A stretch of 64,000 bases of DNA from Membranipora membranacea (GCA_914767715.1 OU612068.1:21638001-21702000); one strand, 5' to 3'; shown: positions 1-11,821, counted from the stretch's first letter. Made by a program: numbers and translations. Notes: generated by a model not told the origin, from the letters alone.

Positions 1-120
1 AATCATAGCAATGGGTTGGAAGGAACTTATGAGTGAAAAGATTCACTCATAGTCTCCCGATCATTGCGCTGAGATTATGGGTTGCTGCCAGTGCCAAGCA
101 ATCACAGAAACGAAAGGAAG

Positions 121-160
121 AATCTTGTGTGCCTAAGCTCAATCTTGTGTGCCTAAGCTC
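121..160. repeat. Perfect 20-bp tandem duplication
   Basis: The 20-mer AATCTTGTGTGCCTAAGCTC occurs twice head to tail with no mismatch. It lies in non-coding DNA and has no evident function. A second perfect 20-bp doublet of unrelated sequence lies at 4111-4150. Confidence 0.9.
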
Positions 161-463
161 AGCAGTCTCCGGGTCAACCACTGCCAATGTCCTCAATGCT
201 CAATGTATGTTATATCTTCTCTTCACGTACAAGCTTCAATTTTGGACGTGGTAACCTGACGCGCACACAATCAATGGAACTCTAAGCTGTCAGAAGGAAA
301 GCTGCACACATTGTTTACAATGTCCCATGGACAGACATTGTGACTAGCACTTTGTTGCCTACACCTAGAATGGCAAAATCTAACTATCTTTTGAGCCATA
401 CAATTTGGTGGAGTGGAGACCAATATGACAAGGATACATGTCCACATCATGGCGGCGCTAGAA

Positions 464-490
464 GCAAGGAGTAACAGCGTTACTCCTTGC
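464..490. repeat. Perfect 12-bp hairpin with 3-nt loop
   Basis: GCAAGGAGTAAC at 464-475 is followed by AGC and then by its exact reverse complement at 479-490. It is compact enough to extrude as a cruciform or fold in RNA, but no gene or transposon end is visible beside it. Confidence 0.85.
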
Positions 491-766
491 TAGAAGGCAC
501 AACCAACAGAACCAAATACCGCAGTGCAGCACTGACCTCCACAAAAACATGTTTTTTGTTGCCGCTGCTAAATTGTGGAATACGAAGTTATGACTGTTTG
601 ATACTTGTATGTCTCTCTGTGGCAGGTTAAGATTCCGACAATAGGTGGAAAGTTATATTATGATCTGTGACCCGGACCGATTAACAGTTGACAATACTGA
701 AAGGTTGCTGAAAACTTCACCAGTAGGAACAATTACTGTCCAAGTATAAGTAAGTGTGATAATAAT

Positions 767-1065
767 TTGATGAATAGTCACAACAGTCACCTCAATTCCA
801 CTACTCACTCCGACACCCCAGCACCACTATCCAATAGCAGTATTGACACAATACCCTCACTAGAAGATAAAATGGAGCCAAAACTGACTTCATCACCTTC
901 AAAAAGACCCCATACATGGCAGAAGGGGAACCCACTTAGAATCAATTACTGCCAATCACTAGCTGGGAAGAAAGGATAGTGGACCCATCTCTTAGACGCC
1001 TGCAGGCCTGACATCATCGTTGCAGCGGAAACTTGGCTAAACCCTAATATCAATGATACCACTGT
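767..1065 (+). pseudogene. Decayed non-LTR retrotransposon (LINE) endonuclease start
   Basis: Translation gives a Ser/Thr/Pro-rich leader, then a segment reading GNPLRINYCQSLAGKKG, a stop codon at about 977, then in the same frame WTHLLDACRPDIIVAAETWL followed by NPNIND. This layout (LRI..NCQS...K..ef..l.d...PDI....ETWL.p.i.d) is the conserved beginning of the apurinic-endonuclease domain of CR1/Jockey-like non-LTR retrotransposons, including the catalytic Glu of the ETWL motif. The in-frame stop and loss of similarity after about 1065 show a dead, truncated copy; no reverse transcriptase domain follows. The family assignment is by motif memory only. It could also be a fragment of a related endonuclease/exonuclease/phosphatase gene, which I think is less likely. 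Confidence 0.5.
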
Positions 1066-2200
1066 AGTGTTGATCAAATTAATAATAATGACTTCTATTC
1101 ACTTCACATCTCATCTCAAATGTACAAGAATCGGTCAATGCATCAAAGAGTAACAAATCATCTGGTTTGACCATATCAGAATGTGTGGGCTCTTGATTGA
1201 TCCTGACTGCTAGCTGCTTAACAACAGCAGCATGTATATCTGCAAAATGCTGGAGCGCATAGCAGTTCACTATCTGAATAAAAAGCTTTCTCAACACCGT
1301 TCAATAGAGGACATTAATTTAGATGTAACTTACCTTTTGATGTACAGCTCTGCTCTACATAATTTATCACATTTTGGCCAGTGTTGCTAATAATCCCCCA
1401 ACTTGTCTCCAGGAAAGCATTTGACGAAATTCCTCACATCCTCCTTGTTGGTAAGATCTGGATGATAGATTGAATCGATGGAACAGAAGCAAAAAATATA
1501 TACTGTGTGATGAAGCCTCCGCGATCTCCCTGACTCCTGTCATCCTGAGGGCTCGGTAAGGTACTGTGCCAATTATGCTACCAAGTAACGAGCTGTTAAC
1601 TTTCTATGTTGATGAGAATGATGACACATTAACTCAGAAATTATTGCGACATATACTACTCACCACCCTCGCAGAGTTAAGCAATGTGATTTTTATTAAA
1701 ACCTGAAGATTTTGAGGTGAATGAAAAATCTTGAAATTGTTCTTCAAGGGGGACTTTTAATTGGAAACCGCAAAAGTCATAATCGGATTGCTTCCTGCAG
1801 TATGAGCAAGACCCGCTCTCGGGGCTCATTACCAAATCAGCCACTTATTGATGGAACTATACACATTTTCAGTGATTGATTTGTTAGATAAGATTTTGTT
1901 AACTAATCTAGTCTAATTGAAAGACCAAGTGAGCAATTGTTTTGAGTGAAGTGATAATGATAATTGGCTTTAATTAGCATCGCTCATTCTAGTTGAAAGA
2001 CCCACCCACCCCCCCCCCCCCCCCCTCAGATTCACATTGTACCCATGGATAGTGTATATATATCTTCTTGTCACTGAGCATTGACAGATGAGAAGATAAA
2101 TCCATAACTGCAACAACCTAACTTGTATTCTGTGTACATTCCACACATTCATAGCCATGTGAAGCCATTAAAGTGATCTGAAGAGGGGATTTTAATGAAC
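1066..2200. other. Non-coding stretch with a poly(C) run
   Basis: No convincing gene. The stretch contains an uninterrupted poly(C) tract of about 17 nt at 2009-2025. A 72-codon minus-strand frame at 1079-1297 has protein-like composition but no family I recognise and no splice context, so I do not call it. Confidence 0.45.
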
Positions 2201-2335
2201 ATCAGCTGGACTGAACGTCGGCTGGACCGGACATCGACAGGATTGAACGTAGCTGGAATGAACGTAGACTGGTATGAAAGTCGAAAATCCTGGAATGAAC
2301 GTGGCGAGTGCTGGATTGAAAGTCGATCACATGGT
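2200..2335. repeat. Degenerate 15-16-bp minisatellite (CTGGAATGAACGT type)
   Basis: About seven imperfect copies of a unit close to AGCTGGAATGAACGT run head to tail (for example ctggactgaacgt, ctggaatgaacgt, ctggtatgaaagt, ctggattgaaagt). The units vary in length by a few bases, suggesting an old array. No gene overlaps it. Confidence 0.7.
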
Positions 2336-5244
2336 GGATAGGTTGTGTCCAAAAGAATATTGATTATGCTTCCATCTGGATTAAACCATCTGCAGAGAGA
2401 CAGTACTTAGTCAAGTAGGTTTTCTTATTCATACACACCTGAAGTAATCAATAAATATTAATCACTCTGTGACTGAATCTGAGGATTTTAACCCTCAACA
2501 GTTTTCTGCAAGTTGGTTATATCTGACTGACAAATGAACTTTAGGGCGAAATCATTGAAATATGAGGTGGTTCATTAGGCCCACAAATCAAAACAGCGTT
2601 GGCACCCGTGATAAGCAATCTCTTAAACCCACATTGCGTTCACATCTATCAGACATATTCTCAATTATTGCAGGTGCCAACATCAAAATTCGTGCATGAA
2701 AATATATGAATGAGGAATGAAGCTTGTACAGCCAAACAATCAAGTCATAATGTCAACATGAACGTTGAGAACTTGTATTGTTGCAGCAGTGGATCAATCT
2801 AAGTAACAAGGATCCTAGTTGACAGAAAAAATCCTAGAACCATTGGGAACATCTCACACAAGGTTTGTTATTAGTGCGGGGTCGAATAGGGATATTTATT
2901 TAGGTTATCTATTATCAAACCACTGCTTCCGCTGGCAGAACAACAATCTTTTTTTTTGTAACTTGAAGGACTGTTACAAACTTGCTGAAAGATGAATAAG
3001 AATGAGTGTAAATTATTTGCTTCGTGGCAAGGTCTGTTAGGGACACCCATCAGGTCTCAGGAAGACAGCGAGTTCTTCACTTGATTGAATATGTACATAG
3101 GTCATAATGATAGTTACTTTTGCCAACTTACACAGATATGGCAAGTCTAGATTGAGTCAGGTATCAGAGACTCACACTAGCTGATATATGGATTGGTGGA
3201 CGAATTCACCTGAATCAAAGAACGGATCAGACCCAGACCTAGAATTGAATCAGAATCGGAACCAGAATTGGAACCAGAACTAGGAGAAGCATTCTTGAAG
3301 CTGTGACTCACACGAAAGGTAAGAAATAGAGTATGATAATGTAATCTCAGTAACATACGGATAGATTTTTAAATAATCATGTTGCTTTTAGTATTCAGAT
3401 TCTGAACAGAATTCAAAAAGACCAATTGAAGTATTGGGATTTTTCCTTGACAAAATTACCAATTCACCACTTACTTACGAAACATTAATCTAATACCAAC
3501 AAGCTGCGAGCCTTTTTGACTCCTGCTGTCTTCATGTCCCAATTTATTACAAATATTTTCCAATTTTTGCATATTCTATGATGTAACTAACTGAAAAATT
3601 TATCATATTACATATAATTTTATATTATATTCAGATTTTCCCTTTTTTCCGAAGTCATTCTGCTTCAATCAGTCATCAAACGCCATGAATTAGCCAAACT
3701 TTATATCGATTGTCTCTCTTGTCTTGTCATTTCAGTAATGTGGTTAGCGACGTCAAACAATTAAAAAAATGATCACCAACAAAGCGAGATGTGAATGCTG
3801 TAGTAGATTCACCTAGTAGACAGCGTCTATGTACCGAGGGCTAACACAAGACTAGATAGACTCAAAGGTTACACTGCAAAGTAAACAAAGGTTTGTCCGA
3901 TAATTTAGAATTCAACATTCAAAGACTCAAATTGAACAGGTGCACAAATTTTGACCAGGACCAGGACCTCTAATTAGTCTCCTAGCAGCAACATTGACTC
4001 TCAAATGTCAGAGCCTTTTTTTTGTCTGTGAAAAGTGATTATGAGCAGCTTGAGAACCTAAGTCAATTTGTCAAGGGGTTGATGAAGAACCCTGGACGCC
4101 AAGAACAGCATAGGCACTCAAGTTAGCTATTAGGCACTCAAGTTAGCTATCTGGTGTGCCCACACAATGCGATCACATCAATCAATTTACTGTTGTAGGT
4201 GGTATACAAGGAAAGAGAAGTGGTGCATGAAGATACCGTCTAGATCCTGACAGCATGGAAATCAGACTACACCTGAGAGCAACCTCTTTTCAATAGTAAG
4301 AACAGCAAAAACAGTATCCATCAATAAGATCACATTCACTAGTGGAATTTAGTCTCTTTTTTTCCAGCTTTGGTGCACCACTCTCCATCCATTTGTTTGT
4401 TAAATTGACGAATGATTCTCAGTCTGTAATCTTTTCGCGAAACTCTTCTGGTTCCAGATTGTTTTCCAGGCATAATTGTGGTGCACATCACCCACTCATC
4501 TTGTTACTAAAACTGTTATAGCCAAACTGCCCACTGTTGTATGTTTTTAGAATTGAGCAAACCTAGCTTGAGAACCTGCAATAATATACTTTACATTCAA
4601 ACTGTTCCCTTCTTCCGGGGTCATTATTCATTAATTCTTAAGTCAGTCAACTTCACACCCATGGATACGAGTAAGCGAGTGTGAAGTTGTATTTTTATCT
4701 TTGTTCACACTTGACCACTCCTATCATTTCACAACATTTTAGGAATGTGTTTAGCGAAGCCAAACAATAAAAAAAGTGTGAGGCAGGAATGCTGCAAACT
4801 TCTCTTGGCATCAACAGAAGACAGAAATGAAAGTTATGATACCCCTAGTAGACAGCATTTATATGGCTAGAGATATAGCAATATTGCACCATCATCACAA
4901 GGTTTGTCATGATTTTCTCACATATTGATGGCTATTACTGTGATTGCAAATAATATTGGCTTAGAGTAGAATTAGAATGAGCATAAATTCTTGGAGTCAG
5001 AGAGATTTTATAGCCATATCAGGACAACTTCTGCCTTGACTTGAGTTTAACCCCGAGCAAATATGTTGGCTCTTATCGGCTGGTAGATGAGAGCCAATGC
5101 CAGGTCAGGTTCATTTTCCTTATATCTCAATAGGTACTCCCTGTGAGCTGGTATTGGCTCTATTTCCCACCCAACAGCCAATCATATCAGAGCCAACACA
5201 CTGGCTGTAAAACCCTGGTAAAATATCAATTCTTCTCCTTACAG
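2336..5244. other. Repeat-derived non-coding DNA with diverged 1-kb direct repeats
   Basis: Segments at about 3640-3910 and 4600-4930 are diverged direct copies about 1.0 kb apart. Both carry a run close to AATGTGKTTAGCGA, then an A-rich tract, then CCTAGTAGACAGC and AAGGTTTGTC. A related AAGGTTTGT lies at about 2860. A perfect 20-bp doublet is at 4111-4150, and an 11-bp hairpin (CAACTTCACAC) pairs 4648-4658 with 4679-4689. A good splice donor (AAAG|GTAAGA) at 3318/3319 could end an untranslated first exon of the gene at 5315, but no coding frame supports it. Confidence 0.5.
5057..5220. mobile_element. Palindromic MITE-like element, copy 1
   Basis: The two ends are imperfect inverted repeats built around GAGCCAAT/ATTGGCTC, TTGGCT and CCAGGTCA-type motifs. 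The same arrangement, including a central ATATCTCAATAGGT-like core, recurs at 6680-6880. Two copies with internal symmetry and no coding capacity fit a short non-autonomous DNA transposon. No target-site duplication was identified. Confidence 0.5.
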
Positions 5245-5314
5245 ATTTACAAATATGTGGCAAAACAAGCAGGGGCTAGAACCCTTAGACCTAGCTGACA
5301 GAAAACATAGATAG

Positions 5315-7701
5315 ATGGGCAGGAATCCCAGAATTCGCAGAAGCTTTAATCCAGACCTGATAAACTCAAAGAGGTAACTACTTTATGTCAAGATTCATTT
5401 TATCTCAGTCAGTCAAATTGCTGCTATTTTTTTTACAAATTATGTATTAAGATTACAACTCAAATTCCCTGAGAGGCCCAGTTGCTCACACATCTTATGC
5501 TTGGGCCTGCACAATCATATTTTTCCTCTTCACTCACCCCATATGTGACACGTCTTAACTCGGTTATTACCTATTGTATATTCAATATATATGAAGAGCA
5601 AACATTATGCATAGATTCTTAATTGCTTCCGTCACATGGCAATAGTGAAGGAGCTTGGTCTATATGATGATTATATGTGTATACGACAATCCTTACAACA
5701 ACAGAAGCATCATTAGTAGTGGTCTAAAGCATTGAAAAAATCCTCAGTCAAAGTCGGTTTATAGTTTGGTATAAATCACGGAACTGTACCAAAGTGTCAT
5801 GTGACATAATTTCGTAACAAATAGAAAGTATCTGGCTGTTTATTGACATCTCATTTTTTAATTTTACAGCTTCTCATCAACGCAGTTGAAGAGCCCACCA
5901 ACAGCAAATGATGAAATGTATCACGCTCTTCATGACTTCATCGTATTCAAACTACACAGAACTGAGCCAAAGGTGAGTAAATGTTGATTATAGACAGTTT
6001 TCTGAGCTCTGGTTTGGGCCTCAATTTGGAGTTGCCCTTTCTCCAGTTTGGTACTTTTAACCCACGCCGCATAGGAAAAACGTGCTGAAAAGAGGGTTAT
6101 CTTGAACACCGATTATAATAGGATAAAAACTATTTTTGATTCAGAATCTGCAACATTGAAAACTCATATGGACATAGTTTGGGAAATAATTTTAGTATTT
6201 GGATAGACAATTATAGCATTTTCTGCCTGTTTTGCGGAAAATTTGGCAGAATATTTCATGAGTCTCGTAACTAAAATTAAGATTTATCAACATTCAAGAC
6301 TCCAATGACTTGGAAACCCTGTCTCACAAGGTTTTCAATCGTGCAGACTCTGAATCAAAAATCATTTTTATCCTAACATAAGCGGTTTTCAATATAACCC
6401 TCTTTCAGCAGGTTTTTCCTATGCGGCATGGGTTAAAAGTACCAAACTGGAGAAAGGGCAACTCCGAATTGAGGCATAAATAATAGCCCAGAAAACTGTC
6501 TATTGTTTGAGAGTATATCTCCCTCCTATCATGTTGGGATGAATGATAGTTGGTATTGGTGCACAGATATCAAGTTATGGGCGAATCATTCAATAGGAGA
6601 TCATATCTTGCTTGAGAAGATGCTGTAGTCTGCCCAAGTTATCAAAACTAAGCTCAACATCTTTCTATCCTCATAAAAGAAGCCAATGTGTTGGCTATGA
6701 ACAGATTGGCTGTTGGGTTGGAAAGGGAGCCAATGGCAGGTCACTGAAAACGCCTATAGAGATATGGTGAAAGGAAAACTGAATAACTTTCACGTTCACT
6801 ATATATCAATAGGTGCATTCAGGAAAATACCATTGACCTGGTATCGGCTCTCTCCCACCTATCAGCTCATCAAGTCAATACATTGGCTATATAAAAGTTC
6901 TTTAAACCTTTTATAGATAATTTGGCCTATTTTTAGCATTGACACCGATTTGGACACACAATAAAACACCAGGAGACGATGTAATGGCAAAGTGATAGTC
7001 AAGAGAGAACAGGAAGAAATATGCACAAGGTATTATTTGACAAAATAATTTTTAGTGCCAAATTTTTTGTAGGATTGTTTTTCAGCCCCTGCTTTTAGTT
7101 TCAACAAAAACCCTCAAATCAGTCAACCAGCTGCCAATAATTTTTTAGTCCCAGCACATATAATACATCTATAATAGTCTAATCAAGTTTGATCCAGACT
7201 CCTTGGATCCAAGTTGCCTGCATTAGGAATAACTCCCCCTCCATTGATCAGGGGGAGTAATTCTGAATAATTATCTCTTGTGGCACCTAGAGTTTTGGGT
7301 ATTTTGTTATTACAAACTTTGTTAAAATGTTTAATCGTCAGTTGTGTTGCAAAAAATATTACAATAAGAATAATCAATTGAATTAAAAAAGAATTCAAGA
7401 AAGATTTAAATCCGAACAAGCTAGGATCTTCTACAACATTGATTTGTTTTTTTATTTGCTGTAGAAATAGAGAGCATGACTTGTGGTTAAATAGTGAGCG
7501 TCATTTTGCACAAGCACCTAAGAATTCTTGCATTATTCTAAAAAATGAAACAAAAACCCATAAAATTTGTATCTGCTCCGTTCCAGGTGCAGCCAGTAAC
7601 ACCTGCATCTCTTAATCTCAAGCCTACAACCTCCCTGAACATCATACCTCAACAGCGGACATCTGTGAGGAGGATAAAAGACTCTACTGAATGGCGATGC
7701 T
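5315..7701 (+). CDS. Unrecognised spliced gene, three exons seen, 3' end not found
   Basis: Three exons join in one frame with good splice signals. Exon 1 (5245-5373) follows acceptor TCTCCTTACAG, has a stop immediately before ATG at 5315, and ends at donor GAG|GTAACT. Exon 2 (5870-5972) follows TTTTACAG and ends AAAG|GTGAGT. Exon 3 (7587-7701) follows GTTCCAG and ends GCT|GTATGT. The predicted start MGRNPRIRRSFNPDLINSK is basic. Exon 2 gives a segment with MYHALHDFIVFKLHRTEPK, and exon 3 a basic tail ending in KDSTEWRC. Together that is about 91 residues, with a 1-nt overhang into a further exon I could not place. I recognise no domain. The acceptor before exon 1 implies an upstream untranslated exon. 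It could be a lineage-specific small gene, a non-coding RNA with chance open exons, or transposon-derived. Confidence 0.35.
5990..6503. mobile_element. Long inverted repeat (foldback/MITE-like), arms about 190 bp
   Basis: The left arm at about 5990-6180 begins AGACAGTTTTCTGAGC, and the right arm at about 6310-6503 ends with its complement. Arms share near-identical blocks such as GGAGTTGCCCTTTCTCCAG, GGTACTTTTAACCCA and GCCGCATAGGAAAAAC in opposite orientation, separated by a spacer of about 130 bp. No open frame fits the unit. The structure fits a non-autonomous foldback transposon. It lies in the intron between exons 2 and 3 of the candidate gene at 5315. Confidence 0.8.
6675..6885. mobile_element. 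Palindromic MITE-like element, copy 2
   Basis: This matches the layout of the element at 5057-5220: GCCAATGTGTTGGCT near the left end, GGGAGCCAATGGCAGGTCA inside, a core with ATATCAATAGGTGC, then GACCTGGTATCGGCTCTC and a right end ACATTGGCT. Left and right halves are imperfect inverted repeats. The 67-codon open frame across it is incidental. Confidence 0.5.
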
Positions 7702-8974
7702 GTATGTATCGTCTTATAATCTAGTAATACTCATCTACTATTAAACGGGAATACTGATCCCTGATACTTATTTTATTTTATTTTAGTGTCTATCTTTTTT
7801 TAGTTATAACTAGGTATTGATACCAAGAATACCTCAGGGCAATAACTGCCCATAACTTTAAATTAACTATACTACAGGTTTTTTAAACTCCCTATGATGT
7901 CTTATGATATCAAATTTCACTGGCACTCCATTGTTTCGTGGATCAGGAGTAACCCGAATTACTAATAGTCTAGGCACCCTGAGACTGTTGTTTGATAATG
8001 CCCTGCCGATGCCTCAAATTCCTCAAATGAATGCGTATCAAGTAGTTACACCCATTGGGATTTATATTAATAGATTATCTCCCCCTGTGACATGAAAGAG
8101 GATAATTCTTCTTGATTTGGAGTAAAATGTAATGTGATCGGTTGAAATCAACAAACGGTCAAACTATAGCGTTAGTGATTTGAAATTTTCCGGTCAGTTT
8201 AGAGAAAGGAAACCACTCATTTAGAGATATGTAGCCACATTTAGTGATTTCTCACTCATGCTGTGATCAGCATAATATGAATATGGAATGCCATCAATAT
8301 TATACCGCTCTATCATGGCATATTGCTGAAGGTAAGTTTTCGGGAGGGTGGGTGGGTGTTCCACCCTCTCTGAGTACACTTTAATAATCACGAGCCAAGA
8401 TATTATTGAAATCAGTAGTGAACCCTGTCGATGTGTTTGACTGTCTTACCTTAGGATACCTCTGTATTCTCTCACTAGTATGCTTATGCACAACTTAGTA
8501 ACAGTTCTCAGTAGACTAATAATAACCTCAATAATTACACAAAAGTTTAGAACTCATCACCTCGTTGAGGTGCAACTTAACTTGAGCAGGATTAGGAAAC
8601 ATGGGTAAGTATTAGTAGGGTTACTTATTTAGGCAGTAACCTGTATCTGTATTTATCTGTATTTATCTGTATTTAGACCTTTATCTGTAATTTATAGCTT
8701 TTATCTAATCAAGGAGTTAGAGATATATAATACTCAAATCAAGCACCACTGCGATAATGCAACAACACTATTTAGATTACAACCATAAGTTTTTCATGTG
8801 TGACACAAGTTGATAGATTCTTAGTAGTTTTTCATTAATAATAAGGTTAATTAATACCTTTGCCAATAATTTTGTAATACAAGTTAAAAATACTTAAAAG
8901 CTAACCACACATTGAATACAGCGCCATTTAGAGAACCACCATGACACTTTCATGTGTGATGTGAATCCACAGAA
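7702..8974. other. Non-coding stretch, no gene recognised
   Basis: Nothing here is a supported gene. The 63-codon frame at 7904-8095 and nearby short frames lack domains or splice context. An inverted pair of AATAACTCCCCCT/AGGGGGAGTAATT type lies just upstream at about 7228-7262, and a short TATCTGTATT triplication is at about 8644-8672. Confidence 0.4.
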
Positions 8975-9340
8975 TCATCCCTTTGTATTCATGATGGGCT
9001 GAGATCCCTTTGTACCTTGTTGTAATCCGGGATATCGTAATATCGGGAGTTGCCTGCTCTTCTCCATAATGAAGCCTCTTGAATTTGATGACACAACACG
9101 AAAACAGTGGAATAACTTTATAACAATCCCGAATATTCGAATGATTCAACTAGCTTGTCACGTCAATTACTTTTTTTGCTGATTCAAACCCTGTATAACT
9201 ACATAATTATTCATTGATCACAGAACTTGAAAATGTCTTAACTTAGTATAATGCCTAAATGGTTCGTCCAATATAACATGCACAAATGATAATTATTATT
9301 CAAAGTTGTCATCTTGTTATCTGTAATAAGCCTTATGTGA
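8975..9340. repeat. Diverged direct repeat R1, copy 1
   Basis: Shares a co-linear series of blocks with 9645-10010: CTTTGTATTCATGATGGGCTGAGATCCCTTTGTA-like start, then CGGGAGTTGCCTG, GACACAAC, ATAACAATCC, and a TGATCACAGAA-like end. Sequence between blocks has diverged, so this is an old duplicated interspersed element of unknown class. Confidence 0.65.
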
Positions 9341-9352
9341 CTCCTTATAACA

Positions 9353-9640
9353 AACACACAGGCATACTTGAAACTTCACTGTGAAGATGTAAGATGTTAA
9401 GCTGGGATGACTTTGGTTAGTTGAGCTGTGAGCAGCCTTGAGCTAGCTGGTAAAACAGAGACAGAAATATGAGAAAATTGTCCTTGTTAAAAAATCTACA
9501 TGCACATAAGTGTTTCACCATTATTGCTTGCCAATGATAATGAAGTATTACCTGGATTGAGTAGCAATGCCAATATAATTCTGTTATACAAGATATTGTG
9601 ACAGGATAATTTCTCCATCAATTCTAGCTTTTGGCGTCTT
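9353..9640. repeat. Direct repeat R2, copy 1
   Basis: Co-linear with 10443-10730 at about 1.09-kb spacing. Shared blocks include GACTTTGGTTAGTTGAGCTG, TGTCCTTGTT, TTTCACCATTATTGCTTGC, AAGTATTACCTGGATTGAGT and the block starting CAGGATAATTTCTCCATC at about 9602. The last block recurs a third time at about 11857. Confidence 0.75.
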
Positions 9641-9644
9641 AGCC

Positions 9645-10010
9645 ATCCCTTTTCATTCATGATAGGCTGAGATCCCTTTGTAGCTTGTTGTAATCCAAGT
9701 TGAAAGTACGTCTAACCAGGGGGGTCCCACCCTCCCTGGTCTGACCTAATAAAAAATTAAAAAATACCGGGAGTTGCCTGATCTTCTGCATAATTTCCTG
9801 ACACAACTTCGTAGCAATTTAATAACTCATAACAATCCTAAACATTTCAATGATTTACCTAACTTACCATGATATCAATCACTTTTTTCCCTTATTCAAA
9901 GCGTCTACATCTACATCTAAATAAGTATTTATCGATCACAGAATGTGACAAAATAAAATGCATAAATGAAATTGTCTTTTGAAACACACCAAAAAATATG
10001 ATTATAAGAA
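9645..10010. repeat. Diverged direct repeat R1, copy 2 with a C/G-rich hairpin insert
   Basis: Second copy of the repeat at 8975-9340. Relative to that copy it carries extra sequence at about 9702-9760 with a CCAGGGGGGTCCCACCCTCCCTGG-type hairpin centred near 9730. Similar GGGAGGGTGGGA hairpins occur at 38711-38747 and, partly, at 8341-8375, suggesting a small mobile or recurrent hairpin. Confidence 0.6.
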
Positions 10011-10442
10011 GTTGTCAGCTTGTTCACTATAATTTGACAACTCCCAATAATACAATTAAGACTCAGATATATTATTACTGACTATCAACGAGATGAGTTT
10101 TGTTGCTTCCTACCGTATCCTTCATATAATAGTGTAAATATATTGTAAATTTTGCAGAGCGCAGTCCAATTTTTACGTCTGATCGCACCCCGGCGCTAAA
10201 CAAACCAGAGACAGGCTTAGTGAGGAGCTCATGGTTATTGAAGTATACTTTGACTACTCTTGTTGGTATTTATTCTGTTTACTGTCGTCTTGCCGAATCC
10301 CCCAGCTACTAGATTTGCTCATAGTACCTCCTCCTCAATAAGGAGAGGAAACCCCTTCACAACACCAACTGATGTTGGTGGCGCACACTATTCTGTCATT
10401 TTACAACTCAGATATATTGTTATTGTATATGATTCCTGCCGG

Positions 10443-10765
10443 ACCATATTAAAAACTTCACAGTAAAGACACAAGAAATTTAGCTTGGGTAGACTTTGGT
10501 TAGTTGAGCTGTGAGCAGACTTGAGCAAGCTGCTAAAACAGTGACAGATAAATGAAAAAAATCGTCCTTGTTGAAAACTATTTGCATATAAATTTTTCAC
10601 CATTATTGCTTGCTAATGATATTGAAGTATTACCTGGATTGAGTACGCAATGCCAATATAATCCTGTTATACAAGATATTGTTACAGGATAATTTCTCCA
10701 TCAATTCTAGCTTTTGGCGGCTTGTATTGTCTCTGTTTAAATCCATACTGACCACTTGTGGTCAG
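10443..10765. repeat. Direct repeat R2, copy 2
   Basis: Second copy of the element at 9353-9640, extended at its right end by TTTTGGCGGCTTGTATTGTC and a small hairpin (TGACCACTTGTGGTCA) at about 10749-10764. The extension recurs at 11880-11945, so parts of this block exist three times within 2.6 kb. Confidence 0.75.
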
Positions 10766-11310
10766 ATTCGGGTTTGCCAAGGAAGATTCAGTTCTCCGTA
10801 AAAAATGTATTGGGGTTGTATGACCCTCGACTTCCCAAAATGGAGCTCTCATAATTAGTGCACTGTAAAATAGGGACAGCTCAACTACCAAAGTCACACA
10901 CCATGTACAGTCTTGTGAATGCATGAATCATTATACTTTAGTATGCATCACCTAATTGACCAAAGATGCATGTTGTGTCTCACATGCAGTGTAGGTACAC
11001 GGATAACTGGGTGACTTCTTCTTCCTTTGCTCTATGACATGGCGTTAGATATTATTAATATCACATAAAACTATTCAATTATAACTAGAAAGATACATAC
11101 ACACAACCAATCAATTAAGAGATTGAAATCCCGAACATATTAATGAGCAGGCAACTCAAACTTGAACTTAGAATGATTATCATTAGTTAGTTATCGCAAC
11201 ATTATGAAGTAAAAATATGTTCAACTTATTAAAGTGAAATACAACTGCCATGCAAACAAAAACATTGTGATATAAAAAATATACATAACTTATTATTGAA
11301 GTGAAATAAA

Positions 11311-11655
11311 ACTGCTAGGAAGCGTCTTAATTTGAAAATTGTCTTTAATTGTCTGTACTTTCATATAAAACAGGTACAATTAATACAATATATGAGTGTG
11401 ATGAGTAGAAACTTTCTTTCTGAGTTCAACTCCGCGGAGATTCAGAAGTACAGAAATTTAAGCTATCAATTTGACAAGAGACTGACTGAATTTAATTTAA
11501 CATATAATAATATATAAAATAATATGATCAATGCTGCTAAAATCCTCTAAACTGAAAACTCTTAGTGAGTGTTAGATCGAGACGCACCATCGCACTGTCA
11601 CACATACGCACAGCTGGTTTGTACACAGGTGGCTCTTACATTGTTGGCTCACACG
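11311..11655. repeat. Array-flanking repeat, outer copy, with vestigial minisatellite
   Basis: A direct copy of 11958-12250. Both contain AGGAAGCGTCTTA, CTGTACTTTCATATAAAAC, TTAATACAATAT, GAGACTGACTGAAT-like and ATGCTGCTAAAATCCTCT blocks in the same order. Where the inner copy runs into the big minisatellite, this outer copy runs into about 60 bp of degenerate array-like sequence (11598-11655: acacatacgcacagctggtttgtacacaggtggctcttacattg in pieces) and then stops. The two 61-codon open frames in these copies look like chance products of the repeat. Confidence 0.8.
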
Positions 11656-11821
11656 GTATAACTTTTAGGATATCTAGTTATTCTTACTGTTACTTGAACA
11701 ATGACTAATTGTGTATGTACTTTAAATCTCTCATTGGTCCCTAAAAACTTCCAACGGTTCAAGAATATCACATACCTGTCACACTTAGAACACGACATGA
11801 AATTAAAAATAAAAAGATGAT

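Larger units (their letters stand above)
1..766. other. Non-coding stretch, no gene recognised
   Basis: I see no supported gene here. The stretch holds the 20-bp doublet at 121-160 and a perfect short hairpin at 464-490 (12-bp arms around the loop AGC). The 73-codon open frame near 33-254 overlaps the doublet and shows no recognisable domain. Confidence 0.5.

Noticed and set aside
1079-1297. 72-codon minus-strand frame as an exon
   Set aside because: Composition looks protein-like but I recognise no family, and it lies beside a decayed LINE fragment without supporting splice sites.
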